Of a DNA stretch of 64,000 nucleotides, positions 47,890 through 57,268 are shown in pieces (the stretch's first letter is position 1; the number at the start of each line of letters is the position of its first letter). A program made the position numbers and the translations under genes. This stretch comes from Borreliella afzelii. Lineage in GTDB: Bacteria > Spirochaetota > Spirochaetia > Borreliales > Borreliaceae. The stretch is from assembly GCF_014202295.1 (NCBI RefSeq), contig NZ_JACHGM010000002.1, positions 158,941 through 222,940 of the forward strand, given 5' to 3'. The notes beneath the pieces were generated by a model. The model was not told the origin of the DNA. It saw only the letters and a program-made list of their open reading frames with translations, and did not search any database.

Positions 47890-48886
47890 AATTTAGTATT
47901 TTTTCTGGCAGTGTTTCCATAGCTTTTAGTAATATTTCATGTTTTCTTAAGTTTTTTGGAAATGGTGCTGTTAAATTTTGTCTAAATTTTTTAGCTCCTT
48001 CTTTGGAGAATGTTATTCCCATAAGATGTTTGAATAATATATTTATTGACAAATAATTTTCGTATTCTTTAATATATTCTACCATTTGCATCAGTATATC
48101 TTTTCTTGTGAGAATTTTATCAGTTTCGTTTAGAAATTCTCTTGAGGCGTTTGCAATAAAGTATGGATTTTCAAATGCACTTCTTCCAATCATGACAGAA
48201 TCTACAACAGACAAGTGTTTTTTAATTTGTTCTGAGTTGCTGATTCCTCCATTTGTTTCAATAAATAAATTTTTATTCTCTTTTTTGAGCTTATATACAA
48301 ATTCATGTCTTAATTTCGGAATATTTCTATTGTTTTTAGGAGAAAATCCTTTTAGTATTGCAACCCTTGCATGTACAATAAAATTTTTGATACCAAAATC
48401 TGAAATTATTTTGACAAAGCTTTTTACCTCAGAGTAGCTTTCATTTTTGTAATCACTAGGTAAAAGTCTTATGCCCAATCTATGTTTAATAGAAATAGGC
48501 TTATTTGTAGTTTCTTTCATTGTTTTTAAAATTTCACCTACTTGATTGGCATTGCTCATCAGACAAGCCCCATAATTTGCATTTTGGATTTTTAGAGATG
48601 GACATCCAACATTAAGGTTGTATTCATCAAAATTAAAGTGTTTTTCAAGAATTTGAACGGCTTTAAGAGCATCATTTTTAGAGTTTGTTGCTATTTGAAT
48701 TGCAATTGGAGATTCTAAGGGTGTTTGTTTTACAATTTTTTTTACATCACCCATAATTATTGACTTTGCAGAAATCATTGGGGTATATAATGTAACTTTT
48801 TTTGATAAAAGTCTTATTAAATATCTGAAATGCTCGTCTGTAATGTTTACCATTGGAGCTATTGATATTTTCCGATTCATTAACAT
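47879..48886 (-). CDS. dusA: tRNA-dihydrouridine synthase, DusA type
   Basis: FMN-dependent enzyme reducing uridines in the tRNA D-loop. 335 residues with the DusA-like opening [20 protein letters not shown], the active-site segment [19 protein letters not shown] with the catalytic cysteine, IKHRLGI, FIVHAR and the phosphate-binding [15 protein letters not shown] plus [13 protein letters not shown]. This order fits DusA (U20/U20a) better than DusB. ATG 48880 (two codons in) is an alternative start; no clear SD is seen for either. Matches BB0225. Confidence 0.9.
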   Translation of the reverse strand: MLMNRKISIAPMVNITDEHFRYLIRLLSKKVTLYTPMISAKSIIMGDVKKIVKQTPLESPIAIQIATNSKNDALKAVQILEKHFNFDEYNLNVGCPSLKIQNANYGACLMSNANQVGEILKTMKETTNKPISIKHRLGIRLLPSDYKNESYSEVKSFVKIISDFGIKNFIVHARVAILKGFSPKNNRNIPKLRHEFVYKLKKENKNLFIETNGGISNSEQIKKHLSVVDSVMIGRSAFENPYFIANASREFLNETDKILTRKDILMQMVEYIKEYENYLSINILFKHLMGITFSKEGAKKFRQNLTAPFPKNLRKHEILLKAMETLPEKILNSNS

Positions 48887-48956
48887 TACATAATATGTTA
48901 GAATAAACGAGCTAATTTAACAATTATTTACTCTTGTTTTTAGGAGAAATTATTAT

Positions 48957-49124
48957 ATGTTTGTGAGAAAAGGTTTATTTTTTTTACTACTTTTCTTAGC
49001 ATTGTTAATTATAATTTCTTGCAGAGTAAAAAACGTTAGCGCTAAGAATAGCAATTATATTGTAGTTAAGGGCATAAGCAAAAAAAATCCTCTTAACATC
49101 TTTGAGTTGGAATTTACAATATGA
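48957..49124 (+). CDS. Short lipoprotein reading frame (remnant)
   Basis: A 55-residue frame starting at ATG 48957 behind AGGAGA. It begins with a convincing lipoprotein signal, FVRKGLFFLLLFLALLIIIS followed by Cys22, then about 33 polar residues ending FELEFTI. The signal and ribosome site look functional, but the frame stops early, and coding-like sequence continues in other frames (see the pseudogene entry). It may still yield a very small lipoprotein. Position corresponds to BB0224. Confidence 0.55.
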   Translation: MFVRKGLFFLLLFLALLIIISCRVKNVSAKNSNYIVVKGISKKNPLNIFELEFTI

Positions 49125-49386
49125 TTTGAATGGTGATATGGCTGATGACAGTTAAGGTAAATAATTTAATCTTAGATAAGATTAAAAACTTTTTTATTAA
49201 ATGTGAATTTGATGAAGATCCTATAAAAATAGGATCTATGAATTTTAATGAGCGAGTAGAGTTACAAAAACTCTCATTATAGGTACAGTATGTATGTTTG
49301 ATAAAATCAATGTAATGTCTGAAAATATTAAAGATTATTGCAATCATTTCGTATTATTTAGATTAATATGTATTAAAGGAAATTAA
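48957..49386 (+). pseudogene. Decayed lipoprotein gene with several frameshifts
   Basis: After the lipoprotein start, coding-like stretches follow in successive frames: NLQYDLNGDMADDS (bases about 49111-49152), VKVNNLILDKIKNFFIKCEF and the rest up to a stop at 49280-49282, then TLIIGTVCMFDKINVMSENI and the rest up to the base before the pgl ATG. Joined, these would give a protein of about 140 residues. At least three frame changes are needed, so it reads as a decayed gene. I do not know the intact form. This accounts for the 500-bp gap between dus and pgl. Confidence 0.5.
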
Positions 49387-50094
49387 ATGGAGTTTTTATA
49401 TTCTGATGAAGAGAATAATTTAAAAAATAGATTTTTTGATTTTTTTAATATGAATATAGATAAAGATAAATATACAAGTATTGGAATTTGTGGCGGTCGA
49501 AGCATAGCCACTTTTTTAAGTGTTTTTCTTAAACAAAATTTTTCTTTTAGAAGATCACATTTTTTTTTAGTTGATGAACGGTGTGTTCCATTGAATAATG
49601 AGGATAGTAATTATAATCTTTTAAATAAGAATTTTTTTTCCAAAATGGTTGATGAAAATTTAATAAGCATTTCTAAATTTCATGCTTTTGTTTATAACGA
49701 AATAGACGAAACTACAGCTATTCATGACTATAATATTGAATTTAATTCTAGGTTTAATATTTTTGATTTTATTTTAGTTTCTGTTGGTGAGGATGGTCAT
49801 ATCGCATCGCTTTTTCCTTCAAGAAAACTGCTGTTTTCAGATGTAGAAGGTTATCAGTATGAATACAATTCTCCCAAATTTCCTACTAAAAGAATAAGCT
49901 TGACGCCAAAATCTTTGTTTAATGCAAAAGCTGTTGTTTTGTTATTTATGGGCGTTGATAAAAAGCGTGCTTTAGAAAATTTTTTAAGTTTTAATAGTTC
50001 TATCAATGAATGTCCAGCTAGACTTCTCAAAGAGCATCCCAATTTATTGGTTCTTACAAATATTAAAAGAGATGAAGGTTATGCAGGATCCTAG
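49387..50094 (+). CDS. pgl: 6-phosphogluconolactonase
   Basis: Hydrolyses 6-phosphogluconolactone in the oxidative pentose-phosphate route, a source of NADPH. The 235-residue protein has the SugarP-isomerase-like signatures IGICGGRSIATFLS (about 37-50), HFFLVDERCVPLNNEDSNYN and VGEDGHIASLFPS, which carries the catalytic region, with KRISLTPKSL further on. AAAGGAAATTAA precedes the ATG. fliG1 begins inside its last codons. Matches BB0222. Confidence 0.93.
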   Translation: MEFLYSDEENNLKNRFFDFFNMNIDKDKYTSIGICGGRSIATFLSVFLKQNFSFRRSHFFLVDERCVPLNNEDSNYNLLNKNFFSKMVDENLISISKFHAFVYNEIDETTAIHDYNIEFNSRFNIFDFILVSVGEDGHIASLFPSRKLLFSDVEGYQYEYNSPKFPTKRISLTPKSLFNAKAVVLLFMGVDKKRALENFLSFNSSINECPARLLKEHPNLLVLTNIKRDEGYAGS

Positions 50095-51298
50095 GCTTTC
50101 TAAGTATAAAAATACTAAAAATTTAAGCAAAAAAACTGTTGAAGAAATTGATACTTTGAGCTTAAATAAAAATTTTTCCGATTCAGAGATTCAAGGTTCT
50201 ATGCTTAGATCTTGGATAAATCTTATTAAGGGTAATAAAAATAAAACACCTATTAAGTTTAAATCCAATAATATTAATGATTTAAAGCCAGGGTTTATTC
50301 GCAAAGAGAGTAAGGTTACAAAGATTGCAAAATATTTTTTGGCTATTGGGCTTGAAAAATCTGCAAAGATTATGTCTGAGCTTGATGATTCGGATATAAT
50401 CTTAATTACTAGAGAAATTTCAAAGATTAATTACATTGCTCCAGAAGAAAAAGATCGTATTATTAAAGAATTTGAAGAGTTGCTAAGAAATGAAAAAAGG
50501 TATGTTAAAGTTGATAATAACTTTGCTTATGATTTATTGAATAAAACGTTAGGAAAATCTAAAGCAAAATCAATTTATAAAAAAGTTACTGGCAATGATA
50601 TTTTTATTCCTTTTGATTATTTATCTCAAATTGAGCATGAACAACTTTGGGCATTAATTAAAGATGAAAATATTAAAACGCTTGTCATATTATATAATTA
50701 TTTAAATAAAGATCAAAAAAAGTATGTTTTTTCAATGCTAGGAGAAGAAAAGAGAAGAGAATTCGTAAAAGATCTTGCTAAAGCAAGGCAATTAAGCATG
50801 GAGACAATAGAGGCAATTTCAAATAAACTTAAGGATAGGTTTAAGATGCAAGGGAGACTTAAGACAGATAAACTTGACGGATCTAAAATACTTGTTGATA
50901 TTTTAAGCTATATGGATTCTAATGAAGAGAAAAATCTGCTTAATAAAATTAATATGCAGGATTTAAATCCTGCTGTGGACAATGAAATTCGAGAAAAAAT
51001 ATTTGATATCAATGTAATATTGAGAATAATGGATAATGATTTGCATAATATTTTAAGAGAGTTTACAGACAAAGAGATTGCAATTATTATTAAAGATAAA
51101 ACTGATGAGGTTAGAGATAAAATGCTTTCAAATGTTTCAAAAAGGCGCAAAGAAATTATTTTAGATGAGGAAGCTTTTTTAGGAAAAATAAGCAAAAAAG
51201 ATTTAAAAACCATGACACTATTTTTTATTAATTATATTAAAAATTTAACTTTAAAAGGCGATTTGACAATATATAGAAAAAATGAGGAATTTATTTAA
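50072..51298 (+). CDS. fliG1: Flagellar motor switch protein FliG1 (divergent paralogue)
   Basis: FliG-family protein of about 408 residues with the N-terminal, middle and C-terminal FliG domains (e.g. KIAKYFLAIGLEKSAKIMSE; EEKNLLNKINMQDLNPAVDN; VRDKMLSNVSKRRKEIILDE). In the middle domain the EHPQ motif that binds FliM reads EHEQ (about 188-191), and the torque helix has MDNDLHNILRE in place of the usual LDDRSIQRLLRE. B. burgdorferi FliG1 is known to be dispensable for rotation in general but to affect flagella at one cell end. Start could be ATG 50072 or 50081. Overlaps pgl and, by one base, alaS. Confidence 0.85.
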   Translation: MKVMQDPRLSKYKNTKNLSKKTVEEIDTLSLNKNFSDSEIQGSMLRSWINLIKGNKNKTPIKFKSNNINDLKPGFIRKESKVTKIAKYFLAIGLEKSAKIMSELDDSDIILITREISKINYIAPEEKDRIIKEFEELLRNEKRYVKVDNNFAYDLLNKTLGKSKAKSIYKKVTGNDIFIPFDYLSQIEHEQLWALIKDENIKTLVILYNYLNKDQKKYVFSMLGEEKRREFVKDLAKARQLSMETIEAISNKLKDRFKMQGRLKTDKLDGSKILVDILSYMDSNEEKNLLNKINMQDLNPAVDNEIREKIFDINVILRIMDNDLHNILREFTDKEIAIIIKDKTDEVRDKMLSNVSKRRKEIILDEEAFLGKISKKDLKTMTLFFINYIKNLTLKGDLTIYRKNEEFI

Positions 51299-53082
51299 TG
51301 ACACTTGACAAGTTGCGTAAAAAATATATTGATTTTTTTAAATCAAAAAAACATTTTGAAATAATGGGTAAATCATTGGTTCCCGAAAATGATCCTACGG
51401 TTCTTTTTAATACAGCCGGCATGCAGCCTCTTATTCCTTATCTTCTTGGAGAAGTGCATCCATCAGGAGATATGCTTGTTAATGTTCAAAAATGCTTGAG
51501 AACAGGCGATATTGATGAGGTTGGAGATTTAAGCCATTTAACTTTTTTTGAAATGCTTGGAAATTGGTCTCTTGGAGCTTATTTTAAAGAGTATTCTGTA
51601 AAGTGTAGTTTTGAATTTTTAACGTCTTCTGAGTATTTAAATATTCCAAAAGACCGTCTTTATGTGAGTGTCTTTGAAGGTGATCAAGAGATTCCTCGTG
51701 ATACAGAGACGGCTAAAGTTTGGGAAAGTTTAGGTATTCCCAAAGATAGAATATATTATCTTTCCAAGGATCATAATTTTTGGGGGCCTGTTGGATCTAA
51801 AGGACCTTGTGGACCAGATACTGAAATATATGTGGATACTGGAAAGATTAATTGTTCTATTAACTGCAATGTTACGTGTTCTTGTGGTAAATATTTTGAA
51901 ATTTGGAATAATGTTTTTATGCAATACAATAAAGATGAAAATGGTAATTATATGGAATTGGATCGAAAATGTGTCGATACGGGAATGGGGCTTGAGAGGA
52001 CAATTGCTTTCTTGCAGGGCAAGTCTTCAGTTTATGATACAGATGCATTTATGCCTATAATAAAGAGAATAGAATTTATTTCTGGTAAAATTTATGGGCA
52101 AAAAGAAGACGATGATAGATGTATTAGAATAATCTCTGACCATATTAAAGCGGCTTGCTTTATTCTTGCTGATAGTTCTGGTGTTTTCCCTTCCAATTTG
52201 GGTCAAGGATATGTTTTAAGAAGGCTAATAAGACGATCGATTAGATATGCAAAAAAGCTTGGAATAAAGTCCCATTTTTTAGCTGATCTTGTTGATTCTG
52301 TAGAGACTATTTATAGATCTTTTTATAATGAATTAACAGAAAAAAAAGATTTTATCAAAAAGGAATTGAGTACAGAAGAAGAGAAGTTTTTTAAAACTTT
52401 ATTTCAGGGTGAGCAAGAATTTATTAAAATAACACGAAATTTGTCTTCTAAGACTATCCCTGGTGATATTGCTTTTAAACTTTATGATACTTATGGTTTT
52501 CCATATGAATTAACAGAAGAGCTTGCGTTTGAATATGGCTTTGATATTGATAAATCGGGCTTTAATGAGTATTTTAAAAAGCATCAAAAGACCTCGAAGA
52601 AAGGGGGTGACAAAGTCTTTAAAGGAGGCCTTGCTGATTATACTTATGAGACTACTAAGTTGCATACAGCGACTCATTTGCTTCATAAGGCGCTTCAATT
52701 AGTACTAGGTGATCATGTTAAGCAAAAAGGAAGCAATATTACTGCTGAGCGATTAAGGTTTGATTTTGTTCATTCTAAAAAGATGACAGATGATGAGATA
52801 AAAAAAGTTGAAGATATTGTTAATTTACAGATAAAAAATTCTTTATCTGTAAAAAAATCTATAATGGAATTAAGTGAAGCTCGAGAAAAAGGCGCTATGG
52901 CTCTTTTTGGAGAAAAATATGATAATTTGGTGAGCGTTTATGAGATAGATGGATTTTCACTTGAAGTTTGTGGAGGCCCTCATGTAGAGAATACCAATGA
53001 ACTTGGTACTTTCAAGATACAAAAAGAACAATCCTCATCTTCGGGTATAAGAAGAATAAAAGCTATTTTGATTGATGAGTAA
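51298..53082 (+). CDS. alaS: Alanyl-tRNA synthetase, lacking the C-terminal domain
   Basis: Class II synthetase charging tRNA-Ala. 594 residues: catalytic core (motif 2 region FFEMLGNWSLGAYF; RKCVDTGMGLERTIAF; GQGYVLRRLIRRSIRYAKKL) and a complete editing domain with HTATHLLH near 457 and CGGPHVENT near 557 providing zinc ligands. It ends right after the editing domain (SSSSGIRRIKAILIDE), so the C-Ala domain that brings most AlaRS to about 870 residues is absent, with no frameshift sign. TAATG overlap couples it to fliG1. Matches BB0220. Confidence 0.93.
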   Translation: MTLDKLRKKYIDFFKSKKHFEIMGKSLVPENDPTVLFNTAGMQPLIPYLLGEVHPSGDMLVNVQKCLRTGDIDEVGDLSHLTFFEMLGNWSLGAYFKEYSVKCSFEFLTSSEYLNIPKDRLYVSVFEGDQEIPRDTETAKVWESLGIPKDRIYYLSKDHNFWGPVGSKGPCGPDTEIYVDTGKINCSINCNVTCSCGKYFEIWNNVFMQYNKDENGNYMELDRKCVDTGMGLERTIAFLQGKSSVYDTDAFMPIIKRIEFISGKIYGQKEDDDRCIRIISDHIKAACFILADSSGVFPSNLGQGYVLRRLIRRSIRYAKKLGIKSHFLADLVDSVETIYRSFYNELTEKKDFIKKELSTEEEKFFKTLFQGEQEFIKITRNLSSKTIPGDIAFKLYDTYGFPYELTEELAFEYGFDIDKSGFNEYFKKHQKTSKKGGDKVFKGGLADYTYETTKLHTATHLLHKALQLVLGDHVKQKGSNITAERLRFDFVHSKKMTDDEIKKVEDIVNLQIKNSLSVKKSIMELSEAREKGAMALFGEKYDNLVSVYEIDGFSLEVCGGPHVENTNELGTFKIQKEQSSSSGIRRIKAILIDE

Positions 53083-53122
53083 AAATTTTATTATTTGTTG
53101 ATTTATTTTAATAGGAGGCTTT

Positions 53123-53944
53123 ATGATAAAATCAATTTTGGATTATTTATTAACTTTGCATCCTGTATTATTAGGACTTTTGGGTTCTACTTTCACTTGG
53201 TTTACTACAGCTTTTGGTGCAGGAGCAGTTTTTTTCTTTAGAAAGGTAGATAATAAAATAATGGACGCTATGCTTGGTTTTTCGGCAGGTATTATGATAG
53301 CGGCCAGTTTTTTTTCTCTTATTCAGCCGGCTATAGAAAGAGCAGAAGAGCTTGGATACATTACTTGGATACCAGCTGTTTTTGGATTTCTTGTTGGAGC
53401 ATTTTTTATATATATTGTAGATGTATTTGTTCCAGATCTTGATAAACTTACTTTTATTGATGAGGATTTAACTAAACATGGAAAAAAAGATTTTTTACTC
53501 TTTACTGCTGTTACTTTGCATAATTTTCCAGAAGGATTAGCTGTTGGAGTTGCTTTTGGAGCCTTGGCGTCTAATCCAGATATTCAGACTTTAGTTGGAG
53601 CTATGCTTCTTACACTTGGTATTGGAATTCAAAATATTCCCGAAGGAGCGGCTATTTCTCTCCCTTTAAGAAGAGGTAATGTTGCTTTGCTAAAGTGCTT
53701 TAATTATGGCCAAATGTCAGGATTAGTGGAAATTGTAGGGGGGCTTATGGGTGCTTATGCGGTTTATTCTTTTACTCGAATTTTACCTTTTGCTTTAGCT
53801 TTCTCAGCAGGAGCTATGATTTATGTGTCAATTGAACAATTAATACCTGAAGCTAAAAGAAAAGACATCGACAATAAAGTGCCAAGTATATTTGGTGTTA
53901 TTGGTTTTACATTAATGATGTTTCTAGATGTTTCATTAGGTTAA
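53123..53944 (+). CDS. gufA: ZIP-family metal transporter (GufA type)
   Basis: A 273-residue inner-membrane protein with about eight helices. The metal-binding helices carry HNFPEGLAVGVAFGAL (about 132-147) and GIQNIPEGAAISLPL (about 172-186), the conserved pair of ZIP transporters; in the second the usual histidine is Gln. Likely imports zinc or manganese; Borrelia is known to use Mn rather than Fe. AGGAGG precedes the ATG. It converges on pstB with only 2 bp between stop codons. Matches BB0219. Confidence 0.88.
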   Translation: MIKSILDYLLTLHPVLLGLLGSTFTWFTTAFGAGAVFFFRKVDNKIMDAMLGFSAGIMIAASFFSLIQPAIERAEELGYITWIPAVFGFLVGAFFIYIVDVFVPDLDKLTFIDEDLTKHGKKDFLLFTAVTLHNFPEGLAVGVAFGALASNPDIQTLVGAMLLTLGIGIQNIPEGAAISLPLRRGNVALLKCFNYGQMSGLVEIVGGLMGAYAVYSFTRILPFALAFSAGAMIYVSIEQLIPEAKRKDIDNKVPSIFGVIGFTLMMFLDVSLG

Positions 53945-53946
53945 AA

Positions 53947-54729
53947 TTATCCAAATTTTCCGCTAATATATTCTTCAGTTTTAGTATTTTTAGGATTGAA
54001 GAATAGTTCATCAGTAGGACTTTCTTCTTCAATGCAGCCGTTAAGGAAAAATGCGGTTCTATCAGATATTCTTCCGGCCTGTTGCATGTTATGAGTTACA
54101 ATGATTATTGTGTAACTTTCTTTTAAGTTTATTATTAGCTCTTCAATTTTACCTGTTGATATTGGATCAAGTGCAGAGGTAGGTTCATCCATTAGTATTA
54201 CATTTGGCTCTATTGCAAGAGTTCTTGCAATGCAGAGTCTTTGTTGTTGACCCCCTGACAGGCTTAAAGCATTTGTATTAAGTTTATCTTTGACCTCGTC
54301 CCAGAGTGCAGATTTTTTTAGTGATTGTTCTACTATTTCATCTAATTTTTTTTTATCTTTTGTTCCATGAATTTTTGGTCCATAGCTTATATTGTCATAG
54401 ATAGACATTAAAAATGGATTAGGAGTTTGGAATACCATTCCTATTTTTCTTCTAAGTTCTAGGATATCGAAATTATTTGAATAAATGTTTTTCCCCTCAT
54501 ATATTACATTGCCTTCTATTTTAATACCCTCAACAAGGTCATTCATTCTGTTGAGAGTTCTTAAGAATGTTGATTTGCCGCAGCCAGATGGGCCTATTAA
54601 AGCGGTAATACTATTTTTTAGTATTTTAATATTTATTTCGTTTAAAGCCTTAAAGTCTGTATAAAATAGATTTAGATTTTCTGTTTCTATTATAATTTCA
54701 TTTTTTGGTTTATCTTTTTCTTTTACCAC
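53947..54729 (-). CDS. pstB: Phosphate ABC transporter ATPase
   Basis: Cytoplasmic ATPase of the Pst phosphate importer. 260 residues with Walker [10 protein letters not shown], the Q-loop in [10 protein letters not shown], signature [13 protein letters not shown], Walker [14 protein letters not shown] and the switch histidine in [12 protein letters not shown]. The order and PNPFxxSIYDN segment are PstB-specific. Start codon is GTG (54727-54729), directly after the pstA stop. No phoU follows. Matches BB0218. Confidence 0.96.
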   Translation of the reverse strand: MVKEKDKPKNEIIIETENLNLFYTDFKALNEINIKILKNSITALIGPSGCGKSTFLRTLNRMNDLVEGIKIEGNVIYEGKNIYSNNFDILELRRKIGMVFQTPNPFLMSIYDNISYGPKIHGTKDKKKLDEIVEQSLKKSALWDEVKDKLNTNALSLSGGQQQRLCIARTLAIEPNVILMDEPTSALDPISTGKIEELIINLKESYTIIIVTHNMQQAGRISDRTAFFLNGCIEEESPTDELFFNPKNTKTEEYISGKFG

Positions 54730-56274
54730 TTATTTAATCCTATATAATTTGTTTATTAAAAATTTTGATGTTAAATTTATTATGAGCACCATTATTACAA
54801 GTATTGAAGCTGTTCCAAATCCTTTGTCTAGGTGCCCTTCTTGAAATAACATCAGCAAGTGCACAGTTAATGTTCTTGATGGTTCATTTAAATTTGTTGC
54901 AAGCCCCAAGTTTGTTCCCATTGTAAAAAGCAATACAGCTGTTTCACCCAAAGCCCTTCCTATTGCAAGAACTATTCCTGTTAGTATTCCAGGAATAGCT
55001 GCTGGAACCATAATTAAAATTATGGTTTCTGTTTTGTTTGCTCCTAAGGCGAATGAAGCATACTTGTATGATTTTGGGATTGTTTTAAATGTTTCTTCGG
55101 TTGTTTTAACAATCATTGGCAATATCATTAGAGAGCTTGTTATTGCTCCCGAAAGTATTCCCATTCCAAAAATTGGCACAAAAAATATTAGTCCAAAAAG
55201 TCCAAAAATTATTGCAGGAATTGAAGAGAGAATATCAACACTCATAGATAGTATTTTGTAAAATATTTTGTTAGAAGTGTATTCGGCAAGCATTATGCCA
55301 GTTCCTATTCCAATACATATTGAAATAGCAGTTGTTAGTAATATTACATAAAAAGTATTTATAATTAAGTAAGAAATTCCACCATATGCACCAGAATCTC
55401 TTGGAATAGATAATATGAAATTTAAATTCAAAGGACTACTTTTATCAAGGTAATGCATTTTAATAAAGGGCGCTTTAATATCTTGAAAATAATGCCAAGG
55501 TACAATTGCTAGTGCGCCTTCTGTTTTTTCTATAGTTTCTATTATTTTTTCTTTTTGATCAAGATATTTTATTATTTTTAATTCAATATCCTTTGATATT
55601 AAATTAATCCATTTTTCTTTACCTTTAATAAGTTTTTCAACCTCATCAACACCTAGTGTATTGATTATTTCATTTTCATTTTTTGTTAAAGTTTTTTTAC
55701 TTATTAGGACCGACATAGTTTTTATTTTTAAAGCTTTAATATTGGGATATAACTTAAAATCTAGGGATTCGAATTCTTCTTTTGTTAAGTAACTTATAGA
55801 TCCTATTGTGCTGTTTATGGTTTGAAGTATTTTTTTTGTAGATGGTTCGATTTTTATGTATCTTTTATTAAATACATTGTTTTTGATTAGTGTTCTTAAA
55901 ATGGCTTTGTTAGATATGCTGTCAAGTGAATTGGCAATAGGTATAATATCTATTCCTTGGTCTGAAATGCTTCCCCAGTGTGAAATTTTATTATTATATA
56001 TGTTGTAAATGTCTTCTGTTGAAATTTTATCTATATTGATATTTTTATTAACAATAAAAGCAATTTGTATTTCTTTACCGTCTTCTGTTTTAAATGGCAC
56101 AAAGCTTTGAGTTTTGTTTAAAAATAAAGTTTGTTTTTTTTTGAAATAAAACAAAGAGTTGTACAATATATAGGCTATTAGAAAAATTAATATCGCTGTT
56201 AAAAAATATGCAATAAAATTGATTATAAAGAAATAGAACTTGTTAATCAATTTGTTTATTTGAGTTTTGGTCAC
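54730..56274 (-). CDS. pstA: Phosphate ABC permease PstA with periplasmic PBP-like insert
   Basis: At 514 residues it is about 220 longer than usual PstA. The core permease (about 285-514) is normal, with the EAA-type loop YKYASFALGANKTETI. Between the first helix (about 12-38) and the core lies an insert of about 240 residues resembling PstS: NIDKISTEDIYNIYNNKISH ending in W matches PstS ENLAKILNGKIQNW, and INSTIGSISYLT matches its SIGYIGLGY. A second, similar half follows (VDEVEKLIKGKEKWINL and IEKTEGALAIVPWHYF). The phosphate-binding SSSGS loop is not kept. Start is GTG, with a 4-bp overlap with pstC. Matches BB0217. Confidence 0.9.
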   Translation of the reverse strand: MTKTQINKLINKFYFFIINFIAYFLTAILIFLIAYILYNSLFYFKKKQTLFLNKTQSFVPFKTEDGKEIQIAFIVNKNINIDKISTEDIYNIYNNKISHWGSISDQGIDIIPIANSLDSISNKAILRTLIKNNVFNKRYIKIEPSTKKILQTINSTIGSISYLTKEEFESLDFKLYPNIKALKIKTMSVLISKKTLTKNENEIINTLGVDEVEKLIKGKEKWINLISKDIELKIIKYLDQKEKIIETIEKTEGALAIVPWHYFQDIKAPFIKMHYLDKSSPLNLNFILSIPRDSGAYGGISYLIINTFYVILLTTAISICIGIGTGIMLAEYTSNKIFYKILSMSVDILSSIPAIIFGLFGLIFFVPIFGMGILSGAITSSLMILPMIVKTTEETFKTIPKSYKYASFALGANKTETIILIMVPAAIPGILTGIVLAIGRALGETAVLLFTMGTNLGLATNLNEPSRTLTVHLLMLFQEGHLDKGFGTASILVIMVLIINLTSKFLINKLYRIK

Positions 56275-57179
56275 TTTTTCTTTAACCCTTTATTTGAAGA
56301 TAGTATAAAATTTTTGAGTAAATTTGTAATTATTGAAAATAGTAATAACACTAGAGCTGTAGAAAAAAGAGCTTCTCTGTGGACGCCTGAAGCGTATCCC
56401 ATGTCCATAGCAATATTTACAGTTAGAGTTCTAATGGGAGAAAATAGATTTTTTATAAAAAGAGGAGAACCCCCTCCAACCATTAATACTGCTACTGTTT
56501 CTCCAATAGCTCTTCCTATTGCTAATATTGTTCCTGCTAGAATGCCCCGACTAGCTGATGGTATTATTATTTTATATATTGTTTGCCAGTCTGTTGCTGC
56601 TAATGCAAGAGATGCAAATTTATATGACTTAGGAACGGCTTTAAGCGATGAGTAGCAAACGCTAATTATTGTGGGAACTATCATTATGCTTAATATGAGT
56701 GATGAGCTTATTAAATTATATCCCAAATTGTCTTCTCTTTGAAAAATGGTTTTTACCAAAGTGGCAATAAATGTGCTTCCAAAAAATCCGTAAACTACAC
56801 TAGGGATTCCTGCTAAAAGCTCTATTACTGTTTGTAAAAATTGTCGATAAAATCCTTTTGCTTTTTCAAGTAAATATATTGCAAATCCCAATCCAATTGG
56901 CAAAGCGATTAAAATAGAAAAAAGTGTAGTTAAAAAGGAATTAATGATAAATGCTAAGATTCCATAAGATTTTTCTAGATTGCTAGTAGGATCCCAATTT
57001 GTGCTAAGTAAAAAGTTGAAAATTTTAATTTTGTTATTAATAAATGGTGTTATTCCAGTTTTTAATATAAACATACCTAAAAACATTATTGATAGGGAGC
57101 TTATTATTGCAGATATAAGAATAAAAGATTTAAAAATAATTCCAATTATCTTTCTTTTTGTCTTTAAGCTTAGATACAT
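56271..57179 (-). CDS. pstC: Phosphate ABC permease PstC
   Basis: A 302-residue inner-membrane subunit with six helices pairing with PstA. The cytoplasmic coupling loop that meets PstB reads YKFASLALAATDWQTIYKII (about 187-206). FYGSTF-type segment SVVYGFFGSTFIATL and AIGRAIGETVAVLMVGG are PstC-typical. Length is normal, in contrast to PstA. It is preceded by an 89-bp gap after pstS that holds an imperfect hairpin (arms 57226-57231 and 57244-57249). Matches BB0216. Confidence 0.94.
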   Translation of the reverse strand: MYLSLKTKRKIIGIIFKSFILISAIISSLSIMFLGMFILKTGITPFINNKIKIFNFLLSTNWDPTSNLEKSYGILAFIINSFLTTLFSILIALPIGLGFAIYLLEKAKGFYRQFLQTVIELLAGIPSVVYGFFGSTFIATLVKTIFQREDNLGYNLISSSLILSIMIVPTIISVCYSSLKAVPKSYKFASLALAATDWQTIYKIIIPSASRGILAGTILAIGRAIGETVAVLMVGGGSPLFIKNLFSPIRTLTVNIAMDMGYASGVHREALFSTALVLLLFSIITNLLKNFILSSNKGLKKK

Positions 57180-57268
57180 TTTTTAAAAGAATCCCTTAAA
57201 GCTCATATTAGTGTTAAATTGTATTACTTGATTTGATATTAAGTCAAGTTTTCTTTTCTTTAAGTTAA

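Noticed and set aside
49114..49347. Minus-strand open frame of 77 codons in the dus-pgl gap
   Set aside because: The coding-like signal in this gap is on the plus strand, and this frame is Ile/Phe/Thr-rich antisense without a ribosome site.
53939..53950. Possible missing phoU or other small gene between the ZIP gene and pstB
   Set aside because: The two stop codons are 2 bp apart; there is no room. phoU lies elsewhere in this genus.
57226..57249. Hairpin in the pstS-pstC gap as a terminator or attenuator
   Set aside because: On the transcribed (minus) strand only six contiguous pairs with a 12-nt loop and no U run; noted under pstC but not called separately.
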